Part shown: positions 15,715-23,760 of the stretch, in pieces
How the letters are laid out: each line of letters starts with the position of its first letter
Numbering within the stretch: the stretch's first letter is position 1
Assembly: GCA_964551295.1 (NCBI GenBank)
Contig: CAZKDJ010000036.1
Span: forward strand, 1-27,825
Direction: 5' to 3'
DNA: 27,825 bases
Origin: JAFGED01 sp964551295
GTDB taxonomy: Bacteria > Chloroflexota > Anaerolineae > B4-G1
Translations under genes and position numbers: made by a program
Notes under the pieces: model-generated
Databases searched by the model: none
What the model saw: the letters and a program-made list of their open reading frames with translations, nothing else
What the model was told of the DNA's origin: nothing

Positions 15715-16278
15715 ATGGAAACATTCGAGACCGTACACAAGAGATGCAGTCTAAAGGCTCACCTGTCCGGGCGGGCGATGGAAACGGAAAAAATCAACCG
15801 CATCCTGGAGGCTGCCTGCCTGGCGCCCTCGGCGCGGAACACGCAACCGTGGCGCTTCATCGTCGTCCAGGGGAAGGAAGCGGTAGAGGCCCTGGTCCAG
15901 ACCGCGTTCCTGGGGCCGGGCTCGGTGGTTCAGCAGGCACCCGTCATCATCGTCGTCTGCGCCAGAGCCGACGATGACGTGACCATCGACGGCAAGGAAT
16001 ACTACCTCTTCGACACAGGGCTAGAGGTGGAGAACATGGTGCTGGCAGCGACCGACCTGGGGCTGGCGACGCATCTGATGGCCAGCTTTAACGAGGCCGA
16101 GATAAAAAAGTTGTTGCACATCCCCGACGATTTTCGCGTCGTGATCGTCACCCCGCTGGCGTACCCGCCCGAGGCCTCTTACGACGAGGCAGCCGAGGAG
16201 AGATTGAAGCGGCGCGCCAGAAAAGACAGGGGAGAGGTGGTCTACTTTGGCAAGTGGGGGGAGTCGAAACCAGCGTAA
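15715..16278 (+). CDS. Nitroreductase family FMN oxidoreductase
   Basis: A 187-residue member of the nitroreductase fold, FMN-dependent and NAD(P)H-using, active as a dimer in the cytoplasm. The FMN-phosphate-binding start is degenerate (HKRCSLK around residues 8-14 in place of the usual RRS.R). The typical APSARNTQPWRFIVV (37-51) and the LEVENMVLAATDLGL helix are present, and the C-terminal region runs through VIVTPLAYPPE. Substrate is unknown; the family includes nitroarene, enone and flavin-fragmenting enzymes. ATG 15715 has SD GAGGAGG. The gap of 71 bases from the beta-helix gene leaves co-transcription possible, but no functional link is apparent. Confidence 0.88.
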   Translation: METFETVHKRCSLKAHLSGRAMETEKINRILEAACLAPSARNTQPWRFIVVQGKEAVEALVQTAFLGPGSVVQQAPVIIVVCARADDDVTIDGKEYYLFDTGLEVENMVLAATDLGLATHLMASFNEAEIKKLLHIPDDFRVVIVTPLAYPPEASYDEAAEERLKRRARKDRGEVVYFGKWGESKPA

Positions 16279-16328
16279 ACCAGAAACCGACAGCGCCCGG
16301 CTCGTGCAGAAAGGCCGTTTCTACCCCC

Positions 16329-17516
16329 TCAGATAATCTCCATCTGCGTTCCAGCACGCACCAGCACGTCGAGGGCGTGCTCGATATCCGCCTCCGAATG
16401 GGCCGCCGTGACGTTGGCCCGCAGCCGCGCCAGCCCCGGAGGCACGGCGGGCGATACCACAGGCAGCACAAAGACATCCTCTTCCTGACATAGACGCGCC
16501 ACCTGGTACGCCCGCTCATCTGAGCCGCAGATGATGGGCACGATGGGGGTCTCGCTGTTCAAGGTATCGAAACCGCGCTCCTGAAGCCCGCCCAGGAACA
16601 GGTCCACGTTGCGACGCAACGTCTCCACCCGCTCTCCCTCGGTTTCGATGACCTCGAAGGATGCCTGCGCCGCGGCGGTCTGAGCCGGAGGAAGGGCTGC
16701 CGAAAAAACAAACGCTCGAGCCGTGTGCTTGAGGTACGTGATCAGTTCGCGGCTCCCGGCCACATAGCCCCCAACGCTGGGAATGGTCTTGGACAGCGTG
16801 CCCATCTTGATGTCGACGACGTTGCCCAGGCCAAAGTGATCCTCGATGCCGTGGCCTGTCTCGCCCAGGACGCCCAGGCTGTGGGCTTCGTCCACCATGA
16901 GCAGCGCATCATATTGCCGGCACAGACGGCTTACCTCCGGCAGGTCGATGATGTCGCCGTCCATGCTGAACACCGCATCCACGACGACCAACTTGCCGCA
17001 ATCGTGACCTACCTGCTGCAAGCGCCGCTCCAGGTCGGCCATGTCGTTGTGGCGGAAGCGCAAGAACTCGGCGCCGCTGAGCAGGCACCCATCCACGATG
17101 CTGGCGTGGTTCAGCTTGTCGGCGATCACGACGTCGTTGCGGCCCACGAGGCTCGGAATCGTGGCCAAGTTGGTGACGTATCCGCTGGAATAGACGATGG
17201 CATCCTCGGCGTTCTTGAAGCGGGCGATGGTCTGCTCCAACTGCTCGTGTATCGGCAGCGAGCCGGCCAGGATGCGCACGCCGTGCGTGCCGGTCCCATA
17301 GCGGCTGGTGGCCTCCTGCGCGGCCTCCTCGATGTACGGGTGCCCCAGGAGCCCCAAGTAGCTGTACGAGGCCAGGTTCAGCATGCGCCGCCCGTTGGAC
17401 GAGATCCACGCCCCGTCCATACTGTCCACCGGCTGGAGGTAAAAGTACAGGCTCGACTCCTGAAGATCTGCCACCCGCTGGTTGATCTCTGCGATGCGCT
17501 TTTGTATCGGATTCAC
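16329..17516 (-). CDS. Alpha-oxoamine synthase (serine palmitoyltransferase / KBL / BioF family)
   Basis: A 395-residue PLP enzyme that condenses an amino acid with an acyl thioester and releases CO2. Visible residues are H138 (KLNHAS), D209-E-A-H212 (VDEAHSLG) and the PLP lysine K243 in GTLSKTIPSVGGY. Ser before the lysine is the serine-palmitoyltransferase-like version; KBL and BioF usually have Gly there. The amino acid and acyl donor cannot be fixed from sequence. GTG 17516 is the start, with SD AGAGGTGA. It follows an NAD-dependent epimerase-like gene by 14 bases, a pairing compatible with sphingoid-base synthesis (condensation then ketone reduction). Glycine C-acetyltransferase is the main alternative. 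Confidence 0.85.
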   Translation of the reverse strand: MNPIQKRIAEINQRVADLQESSLYFYLQPVDSMDGAWISSNGRRMLNLASYSYLGLLGHPYIEEAAQEATSRYGTGTHGVRILAGSLPIHEQLEQTIARFKNAEDAIVYSSGYVTNLATIPSLVGRNDVVIADKLNHASIVDGCLLSGAEFLRFRHNDMADLERRLQQVGHDCGKLVVVDAVFSMDGDIIDLPEVSRLCRQYDALLMVDEAHSLGVLGETGHGIEDHFGLGNVVDIKMGTLSKTIPSVGGYVAGSRELITYLKHTARAFVFSAALPPAQTAAAQASFEVIETEGERVETLRRNVDLFLGGLQERGFDTLNSETPIVPIICGSDERAYQVARLCQEEDVFVLPVVSPAVPPGLARLRANVTAAHSEADIEHALDVLVRAGTQMEII

Positions 17517-17530
17517 AAAATCACCTCTCT

Positions 17531-18514
17531 TTAGATTGCGCCGGTCTCGCGCAGCCAGGCCCCCACCCGGCGCATGCCTTCACCGAAACCGACCTGGGGT
17601 TCGTAGCCCAGCTCTCGCCGCGCCCTCTCGATAGAGAACCCCTGGTCGGTGCCAAACAGCTCGGCCGCCATGCGCGTCAGCAGGGGGCGGGCCTGGATCC
17701 GCAGCGCGCCATACACCCGCTCCATCGCCCAGCCGATAGCGTAAGCCAGACGGTAGGGCACCACGACGCGCGGACTGGGCACGTCGACGATCTCGGCCAG
17801 GCGATCCACGTACTGCCGCCAGGTGACGCGCGATCCATCCGAGACATTGTACGCCCGGCCCACGCTCGTCTCGCTATCCCCGGCGCGAAGTATCACGTCC
17901 ACGACGTTGGTAACGTACGCCAGCCCGGCCGGATTGTGGCCGTCTCCGATGTGGATCATGGTGCCGCTCTTGAGCAGGTCGACGATCTCGATGACGAACG
18001 AAGTGGAGCGGGGACCATAGACGTTGGCCGGACGCACTACCGTGACCGGCAGATTGTGCTCGCGGTGGTAATCCCAGACGAGGCTCTCTCCTTCGATCTT
18101 GGTATCGCCGTACGGCCATCCGCGCAGGCGGTACGGGGCCGTCTCATCGACGGGCGCATCCGGGTGGCCGTAGACGTCCGTCGTGCTGACGTGTACGAAC
18201 TTGCCCACGCCGGCTGCCAGCGCCGCCTCCAACAAGTTGCGCACACCGGTCACGTTGGCAGCGCGGAATGCCTCCCAGGCGCCCCAGTCGGCGGCCAGCG
18301 CAGCGCAGTGATAGACGCGCTCCACGCCCTGAGCCACCGCTTGCAGGGAGTGGGCATCCTCCAGAGTGCCTTGAACCAACTCCACTCCCAGACCCCGGAG
18401 GTGATCCACCCGGCTCGTGGGCCGCACCAACGCGCGCACCGCCGCCCCGCGAGCCACGAGGGCCTCCACCAGGTGGCTGCCCAGAAAGCCGCTGCCGCCC
18501 GTCACCAGGTACAT
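17531..18514 (-). CDS. NAD(P)-dependent extended SDR (epimerase / 3-beta-HSD type)
   Basis: A 327-residue extended short-chain dehydrogenase. It has the Rossmann motif VTGGSGFLGSH at the N-terminus, an active-site pair Y135-x3-K139 (YGDTK) with S110/T111/T112 before it, and the substrate-side VVRPANVYGPRS. The type is that of 3-beta-hydroxysteroid dehydrogenase, dihydroflavonol reductase and ceramide-pathway reductases. The start is put at ATG 18514 because the protein then begins MYLVTGGSGF; the frame stays open for 44 more codons to 18646 but that part resembles nothing, and no clear SD is visible. As the first gene before the alpha-oxoamine synthase, it may reduce that enzyme's keto product. 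Confidence 0.85.
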   Translation of the reverse strand: MYLVTGGSGFLGSHLVEALVARGAAVRALVRPTSRVDHLRGLGVELVQGTLEDAHSLQAVAQGVERVYHCAALAADWGAWEAFRAANVTGVRNLLEAALAAGVGKFVHVSTTDVYGHPDAPVDETAPYRLRGWPYGDTKIEGESLVWDYHREHNLPVTVVRPANVYGPRSTSFVIEIVDLLKSGTMIHIGDGHNPAGLAYVTNVVDVILRAGDSETSVGRAYNVSDGSRVTWRQYVDRLAEIVDVPSPRVVVPYRLAYAIGWAMERVYGALRIQARPLLTRMAAELFGTDQGFSIERARRELGYEPQVGFGEGMRRVGAWLRETGAI

Positions 18515-18669
18515 ACCACACACGCTTTGCCATCCTTCATCCGCATAACTCCGTGTCTCGCTCACATCTATCGGGGCGCATACGGACGACCAGAGATCGT
18601 CACCCGCTGGATACCGGCCCGTGCATAGCCTCGAGTAGTCACCCAACGTGGACTAGTCTCCGGAGTGCC

Positions 18670-18767
18670 ATCTATAGACCTTCAGGTAATGTTTTTGACA
18701 AAACGGCCCGCCAGCAGGCGTGAAAAGCGACTCAAGTGTCAAAAACCTTATCTGAACACCTATAGAT
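18670..18767. repeat. 98-bp imperfect inverted repeat (31-bp arms)
   Basis: Arms 18670-18700 and 18737-18767 match as reverse complements at 26 of 31 positions, including perfect outer (ATCTATAG) and inner (TGTCAAAAAC) parts, with a 36-base centre. This is the form of a MITE, an IS-end pair left after internal deletion, or a structured RNA. No transposase is present. Confidence 0.65.
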
Positions 18768-19052
18768 TGTATCGCTGAGGGGAAATAATAGCGCTCGGTC
18801 AACCCGAGCAGATCGAATAGGCCCGCCCAAGGGCACACCTGGACCGACGAGCAACCGGTCACGTTTAGGGGTGAATAGCGATCATCCAAAACGCTGAGGA
18901 GCCTCCCGGCGGCTGTCGCGGTCAAACCAGGTACTGGTTCCCCCCAATTCGACACACGGCAACAATTATGCCACAGAAGTTGGACGAGGGCAAATTGGAG
19001 GAATCCGGTTGCACTTGGCGCCCAGCGAGTGAATTCCAAAGGCTTGGTACTA

Positions 19053-19087
19053 AAAGTGCCAGGCACCTGCGAGGTGCCTGGCACTTT
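19053..19087. repeat. REP-like perfect palindrome
   Basis: AAAGTGCCAGGCACCT (19053-19068) and its exact complement (19072-19087) with a three-base loop. Very similar GTGCCAGGCAC palindromes are dispersed in many bacterial genomes as REP-type elements. Confidence 0.7.
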
Positions 19088-19122
19088 CAACGTCTGCTCG
19101 CGCCGCCCCCCCCCCTCAATCC

Positions 19123-19172
19123 CCCCCGCGAAGCGGGGGAAAGCCGGTCCTCCCCCTGTTTGATGGGGGGAG
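19123..19172. repeat. Two G/C-run hairpins
   Basis: CCCCCGC (19123-19129) pairs with GCGGGGG (19133-19139), and CTCCCCC (19150-19156) pairs with GGGGGAG (19166-19172). They may serve as a terminator on the minus strand for the genes after nrdJ, or be part of a dispersed intergenic repeat. Confidence 0.45.
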
Positions 19173-19191
19173 TCAGCACGCAGAAAATAGG

Positions 19192-19579
19192 CTAGGCGCT
19201 CTTATTTTTGCCCCCAGTTATGTATCTTGCGACACCGCATATCAGCAGCCCAAGACAAAATCCCGTCAAAGCCCCACTTAGAGAAACACCAACAGCTTCT
19301 CTTACAATCAGCTGATAATACCAACAAGTACTTGGATTTTTCTCATGGTGCCGCTCCCGCGAGCAGCCGCAGGTTGAGTGGCACTTCCCACGGCGCGCGG
19401 GCATCAAACGTCTCGAACCACAAGTCCTCAACCCATGATTCAACGGGTGAGATCTCAATTCCAACTGTCTTGTACCATCCAGATCGTACAGAAATCCCAA
19501 AAGCAACGAAGATCAGACCAATTAGCGTCAGCCACACGAGTTCCACAGAAGCCTCAGTGACACCAATATTTAATAACAC
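19192..19579 (-). pseudogene. Possible frameshifted small membrane protein gene
   Basis: Directly after nrdJ (11 bases) a GTG at 19579 opens a 78-codon frame with one membrane segment (VWLTLIGLIFVAFGISV) and then WVEDLWFETFDARAPWEVP, ending at a stop near 19343. In the next frame the sequence continues protein-like: a second membrane segment (SLSGALTGFCLGLLICGVA) and a basic end GGKNKSA, stop at 19192. Together they would make a two-helix protein of about 129 residues, so one frameshift is suspected. Alternatively only the first frame is real. No family is recognised and the SD is poor. Composition is less G+C-rich than nrdJ. Confidence 0.35.
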
Positions 19580-19590
19580 CTACAACGCCC

Positions 19591-22500
19591 TCAACACTCG
19601 CTGTACCCGCAGGAATAGCAGCGGCTACAGCCTTCTTCCTTCACCAGCGCGGCGTGGCCACACTCGGGGCACAGGTCGCCGGCGGGGAACAAAGGTAGCT
19701 GCTCGCTGCCTCCCTCCTCGTCCGAGGGCTCGACCAGCCCCAGGTGCTCGGCCAGCACCTGCGCCACGCCGTCGGGCAGGCTGCGCACCCGGTCGCGCCC
19801 AAAGCCCAGCGGCCGCCCGCCGCCGATGCCCTTGAGCTGCTGCACCACCTGCTTGAGCCGGCGCGTGGCGGAGAACGGCGAGGGCAGGCGCAGCACGAGG
19901 GAGATCAACCGCCCGATGGCCTCCGCCACCGCCGCCGTATCCGAGCCCGCCTTGCCCACGGTCAAGAACACCTCGAAGGGCTCGTCGCCGCCGTTGGCGT
20001 TGACGGTGACGTAGGCCGTGCCCAGCGGCGTCCCCTTGCGATAGGTCACACCCTTTAACACGTGCGGGCGCGGCCGCCGCACGGCCTTGGGCATCGTTGC
20101 GCCTTGTACCTGCTGCTGCTCCGACTGGCGCGCCTTGCGCGTCGCCTCCGTCTCCAGCACCACCTTCTCCCGCGAGCCGGTCACGTACACCGTCAGCCCC
20201 TTGCAGCCCAGCTCCCAGGCCAGCTTGAACGCCCGCGCCACGTCGTCGGACGTAGCATCGGCGGGGCAATTGATGGTGTTGTGACTCACCAAGCCATTGG
20301 AAATGAAAGAATTTGTCTCTGGAACGTGAAGGTCGTAGACGGCAGCTCTTCCTCGGGACAGACTCGTGACAGGCGTGTAAACAACCTTGCGTTCAGTTAC
20401 TCTTGCCAACTGGCGGTATTCATCCGTATCGGCACAGTCGGCGCATAGGTCAAGTATATAGCAAATTCTATCCGTTGCCAGGGTTTGCTTGTCAGGCTGG
20501 CAAAGGTCACTGAGGGTGCTACGTAAATAATCTTCTGCCCGTCGGCTGCGGACGTGAGGGAGTTTAGCTTTGATTAACGCGACACATAGATCGATTACCC
20601 CTGGGACTTGGTTGCCCCGTCGCTGGCGGGGCGGGGGTAGTCGATTCCAGGCAGCTTCGTTCTTCCGTTCCTCGGCAAAACCGATAATCTCCAGGAAACG
20701 CTCGCGGAACTCCGGCAGCACGGTGAGCACATAGCTGGTGTTACACTCACGCTCATCCTTATACTCATAGTTGACTTCCTTCTGGCTGATGCGGGCGGGG
20801 ACGCCCAAAGCCAGAAGCAGAGCCTGAGTCTCTCGCGCCAGTCGCTCAGACATCGTCGTCAAAGGCGCCACGTGACCTTGAGGAGAGACATATCCATCTA
20901 ACGTCAATCCCCGCACATAATCACGCGCGATCCAGGGGCCAGATGCCGTGACACAGCGTGGTATATGTTTTTCTGGAGCAAGGCCCTCCATGCCCAAATA
21001 ATCACGGAAAAAGCGGACCAGATCCCGCCCATTGACCTGCAAGACGTTTAGGTGCTCGCGGCGTTCGTCCATCGTGTGTTTCGCTTCAGCGTCGAAGCAA
21101 CGTCGGAATATCTTCCTTGCATCCTCCACCACCTGGTCATCTGACTGCGATAACTGAACCCAATTTTGGCCTATATAGCCATCGGCGGTCAAATAGCCTA
21201 GCAGACGGGCCAGGTCACGAGTAATCTTGTAGGGCCACGAAAAAACCTTGGCCACAGTACGTTCTGCCGCCTGGTACGTCGTGCCATAGACCTGGCTGAA
21301 CTCGTAGCGCCGCCCCAATGCTTCTGGATAGTCATAAGGAACGACCAAGTAATCCCCATCTCGTAACTCGTCCATACGCCGCCAGACGATATTGCCCCTC
21401 GCTTCCAACACTCTGACGCGGTGATTGGGGGTTGCTTCCAGACGTAATCCCAGATCAGTCATCAGACAAATGGTCTCCTGCTCGCCGCCAAAGTAAAATT
21501 CTTGGGCTGCCATCGGCGCGCCCCAATCCGCTACCCGAAGAGGAGCGTTGAGCGTGCGGAAAGTGTCGGGTGGTTCATTTTGGTAAAGATCCCCAATGGG
21601 AAGTATCCCCCGCTCGGTGAACAAAAGCGTATCCCCGGTGACACACTTGCTAATCGAAGCGTCCACGAACGCCTGGAGCGCAGCCTGCATGCGCACGTGT
21701 TCCTCGACGGTGATATCGGAAGCCACGACGAAGGTGTCCCGGATGTGAGGCGGCAACTCCTCGACGTTCCGGCAACTGCCTGTAAGGACTACCTTTTGCA
21801 GGATACGCTCCTGCGCATCCCGATCCAATCCCGCCTTCTTCAGCGCGCGCAGGAAAATGGGACTGATGTACCTCAGCTCCATATCCCTGCCGTTATCGTT
21901 CACGTGACGCACGTAGGACAGCGCAAAGACCGGCTCGCAGCCGTAGGCCTCACAGCCGGAGACGGTGGCGATGGTGCCGGTGGGGGCCACCGTCGTCTGA
22001 GCGGCGTTGCGGATGCCGCAGCGGCGCATGTCGTCGACGAGCCCCTCCCAGTCCGGCGGCGGGCGATGCCACTGCTCCAGCCGCGTGTAGGGCACGACGG
22101 GCCGAGGCGGCGTCCAGTGAAAATCGTCGGGGTCGTAGAGACTGCCCTCGATCGCGGGGAAGGGACCCCGCTCGCGGGCCAATGCGACGCTGGCGCGCAT
22201 GGCGTGATAGCGGACGAACTCCATCACCTGCGCCGCCAGCTCCTGGGCCTCCTCGCTGCCGTAGCGCACGCCCAGGTGGTACATCAGGTCGCCCAGGCCC
22301 ATGATGCCCAGCCCGATGCGCCGCGTGCGGTGCGCCGCCTCCTCCAACTTCGGCACCGCCGGGACGTAGCCGTTGGCGTCGATCACGTCGTCCAGGAAGC
22401 GCACCGCCACCCTGACCGTTTCCCGCAGCTTCTCCCAAGCCACGCCCGGACGCCCGTTGTTCCCGGGGCCCACGTGCTGCGCCAGGTTGACCGATCCCAG

Positions 22501-23415
22501 GCAGCAGTTTTCGTACGGAAGCAGAAATTGCTCTCCACACGGATTGCTGGCCTCGTACTCGCCCAGGTGCGGGCAGGGGTTTTCGCGATTGGCGGTATCC
22601 AGGAACAGCATGCCCGGCTCGCCGTTGCGGTGCGCGCCTGCGACGATCTCGTCGAACAGCTCCCGCGCCCGCACCGTCTTCCAGATCTCACCATCCTGGG
22701 GATTGACCAGCTCGACCGTGCCATTCTCCTCCACGGCCCGCATAAAATCGTCGGTCACGCCAACAGAGAGATTAAAGTTGGTGATGGTGTGCTCGCTGCC
22801 CTTGCAGCGGATGAACTCCAGGATGTCGGGGTGATCCACCCGCAGCACGGCCATGTTGGCCCCACGCCGTGCGCCACCCTGGCTGACAATCCCGGAGGCG
22901 ACGTCAAAGACGCGCATGAAACCCACCGGTCCCGTCGCCCGCCCGCCGCTGCTGTGCACCGTGGCCCCGCTGGGCCGCAGGCGCGAGAAAGAGAACCCCG
23001 TGCCGCCGCCCGTCTGCTGGATGAGCGCGGCGTTGCGCAGCGTCTGGAAGATGCCGTCCGCGTCGCGCCCCATGTCATCGGCGACGGGCAGGACGAAACA
23101 GGCAGCCAACTGTGCCAAGCGGGTGCCCGCGCCCGTGAACGTAGGCGAGTTGGGCATGAAGCGAAAGGCGGTGATCAGGTCGTAGAAGGCGGCCTCGGCC
23201 TGCCTCACGTCCCCGCCCCAGGCCTCCTCGACGGCGGCGACGTGGCCCGCCACCCGGCGGAACATCTGCTCCACCGTCTCGACCGGTTGGCCGTCCGGCC
23301 CTTTGCGCAAGTAGCGGCGCTTGAGCACGGCCAGCGAGTTCTCAGACAGCCTGATGCCCGATCCCGCGTGCTCCGGCGAAGAAAGTTTCGTTGTTGCTTG
23401 AGCTGTATCCAGCAT
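19591..23415 (-). CDS. nrdJ: Class II (adenosylcobalamin-dependent) ribonucleotide reductase, intein-containing
   Basis: A 1274-residue precursor of NrdJ, which reduces ribonucleotides to deoxyribonucleotides using a B12-derived thiyl radical, needing no oxygen. After removal of a 456-residue intein the enzyme has 818 residues, a normal length. Key residues are C106 (LAACFVLPV, redox), the radical cysteine C293 in NPCGE, C304/C305 in YENCCLGSVNL, and the glycine-rich GGGTGFSFSRLRPSG. The C-terminus is a cysteine-rich zinc-ribbon-like tail (CPECGHAAL ... CYSCGYSEC). ATG 23415 has SD GGAGG five bases upstream; an in-frame TTG at 23427 is rejected. It lies downstream of nrdR, which probably regulates it. 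Confidence 0.95.
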   Translation of the reverse strand: MLDTAQATTKLSSPEHAGSGIRLSENSLAVLKRRYLRKGPDGQPVETVEQMFRRVAGHVAAVEEAWGGDVRQAEAAFYDLITAFRFMPNSPTFTGAGTRLAQLAACFVLPVADDMGRDADGIFQTLRNAALIQQTGGGTGFSFSRLRPSGATVHSSGGRATGPVGFMRVFDVASGIVSQGGARRGANMAVLRVDHPDILEFIRCKGSEHTITNFNLSVGVTDDFMRAVEENGTVELVNPQDGEIWKTVRARELFDEIVAGAHRNGEPGMLFLDTANRENPCPHLGEYEASNPCGEQFLLPYENCCLGSVNLAQHVGPGNNGRPGVAWEKLRETVRVAVRFLDDVIDANGYVPAVPKLEEAAHRTRRIGLGIMGLGDLMYHLGVRYGSEEAQELAAQVMEFVRYHAMRASVALARERGPFPAIEGSLYDPDDFHWTPPRPVVPYTRLEQWHRPPPDWEGLVDDMRRCGIRNAAQTTVAPTGTIATVSGCEAYGCEPVFALSYVRHVNDNGRDMELRYISPIFLRALKKAGLDRDAQERILQKVVLTGSCRNVEELPPHIRDTFVVASDITVEEHVRMQAALQAFVDASISKCVTGDTLLFTERGILPIGDLYQNEPPDTFRTLNAPLRVADWGAPMAAQEFYFGGEQETICLMTDLGLRLEATPNHRVRVLEARGNIVWRRMDELRDGDYLVVPYDYPEALGRRYEFSQVYGTTYQAAERTVAKVFSWPYKITRDLARLLGYLTADGYIGQNWVQLSQSDDQVVEDARKIFRRCFDAEAKHTMDERREHLNVLQVNGRDLVRFFRDYLGMEGLAPEKHIPRCVTASGPWIARDYVRGLTLDGYVSPQGHVAPLTTMSERLARETQALLLALGVPARISQKEVNYEYKDERECNTSYVLTVLPEFRERFLEIIGFAEERKNEAAWNRLPPPRQRRGNQVPGVIDLCVALIKAKLPHVRSRRAEDYLRSTLSDLCQPDKQTLATDRICYILDLCADCADTDEYRQLARVTERKVVYTPVTSLSRGRAAVYDLHVPETNSFISNGLVSHNTINCPADATSDDVARAFKLAWELGCKGLTVYVTGSREKVVLETEATRKARQSEQQQVQGATMPKAVRRPRPHVLKGVTYRKGTPLGTAYVTVNANGGDEPFEVFLTVGKAGSDTAAVAEAIGRLISLVLRLPSPFSATRRLKQVVQQLKGIGGGRPLGFGRDRVRSLPDGVAQVLAEHLGLVEPSDEEGGSEQLPLFPAGDLCPECGHAALVKEEGCSRCYSCGYSEC
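20278..21645 (-). other. Intein with LAGLIDADG homing endonuclease in nrdJ
   Basis: A 456-residue intein, precursor residues C591 to N1046. It splits the conserved extein phrase ISK/TINCP. Block A is CVTGDTLLFTERGILPIGDL, block B is TPNH (72-75 of the intein), and the C-terminal blocks are VYDLHVPETNSF and GLVSHN. The residue after the junction is Thr, a permitted splicing nucleophile. Both endonuclease motifs are present with their acidic residues: LLGYLTADGY (D155) and YVRGLTLDGY (D250), so it may still be mobile. A sampled 60-base line inside it is about 53% G+C (20461-20520), against about 72% in a sampled extein line (22981-23040), consistent with separate origin. Confidence 0.95.
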
Positions 23416-23760
23416 GGCGCCCTCCAAGTGCTAAGTCGCGCCCGCCCGCGCGAGAAAACCAGATTTCTCCTCTACCGCAAAAAGGTTGAGAACGGTTTCG
23501 ACGATTTACCAGGCAGTCTCCTCACTCGCCAAGACATATGACCAACTGCAATCCCGCTAGAGCGCCCTTGATTCTGTGGGAACTCGCGGCGCTGACAGTG
23601 GGCTTCACCCGCTGGCAAGTTTTCAGAGTACCGCTCGTCAAAACCACCCACAATATGGAAATCTATCTCGAAATCGGGTCGCTATAGCCTGGTCGGCACA
23701 ACCCGTGTTAGCCCGCGCCCATCTGATAGATCTCATTACGGACACTCAAGCAATCGACAG
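23416..23760 (-). other. Leader region of nrdJ
   Basis: 345 bases without a gene, between the small partner gene and nrdJ. Read on the minus strand it contains GTGAGGAGACTGCC (about 23511-23525), which is like a B12 box with one base missing, and GGGTGAAGCCCACTGT about 70 bases upstream of it, recalling part of the cobalamin riboswitch core. The full riboswitch core is not complete. Near the start codon is a small hairpin GAGAAA/TTTCTC (23452-23469). I see no convincing -35/-10 pair or classic NrdR box. Confidence 0.4.

Larger units (their letters stand above)
18515..19191. other. Non-coding region rich in inverted repeats
   Basis: About 680 bases without a credible gene. A minus-strand frame crosses 18653-19090, but it starts inside a palindrome and resembles nothing. 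The region holds a long imperfect inverted repeat (18670-18767), a perfect REP-like palindrome (19053-19087) and two G/C-run hairpins (19123-19172). The promoter of the SDR operon must lie in the left part, but I see no convincing hexamers. Confidence 0.6.

Noticed and set aside
16279..16328. Possible terminator between the convergent nitroreductase and oxoamine synthase genes
   Set aside because: Only a 5-bp AGAAA/TTTCT pairing is visible, too weak to call.
18653..19090. Minus-strand open frame of 145 codons in the repeat region
   Set aside because: It starts inside the REP palindrome, crosses the long inverted repeat, has no SD and resembles no protein family.
21502..23541. Long plus-strand frame of 679 codons opposite nrdJ
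   Set aside because: It is antisense to clearly conserved NrdJ sequence; its His/Arg-rich translation is the usual shadow of high-G+C coding DNA.
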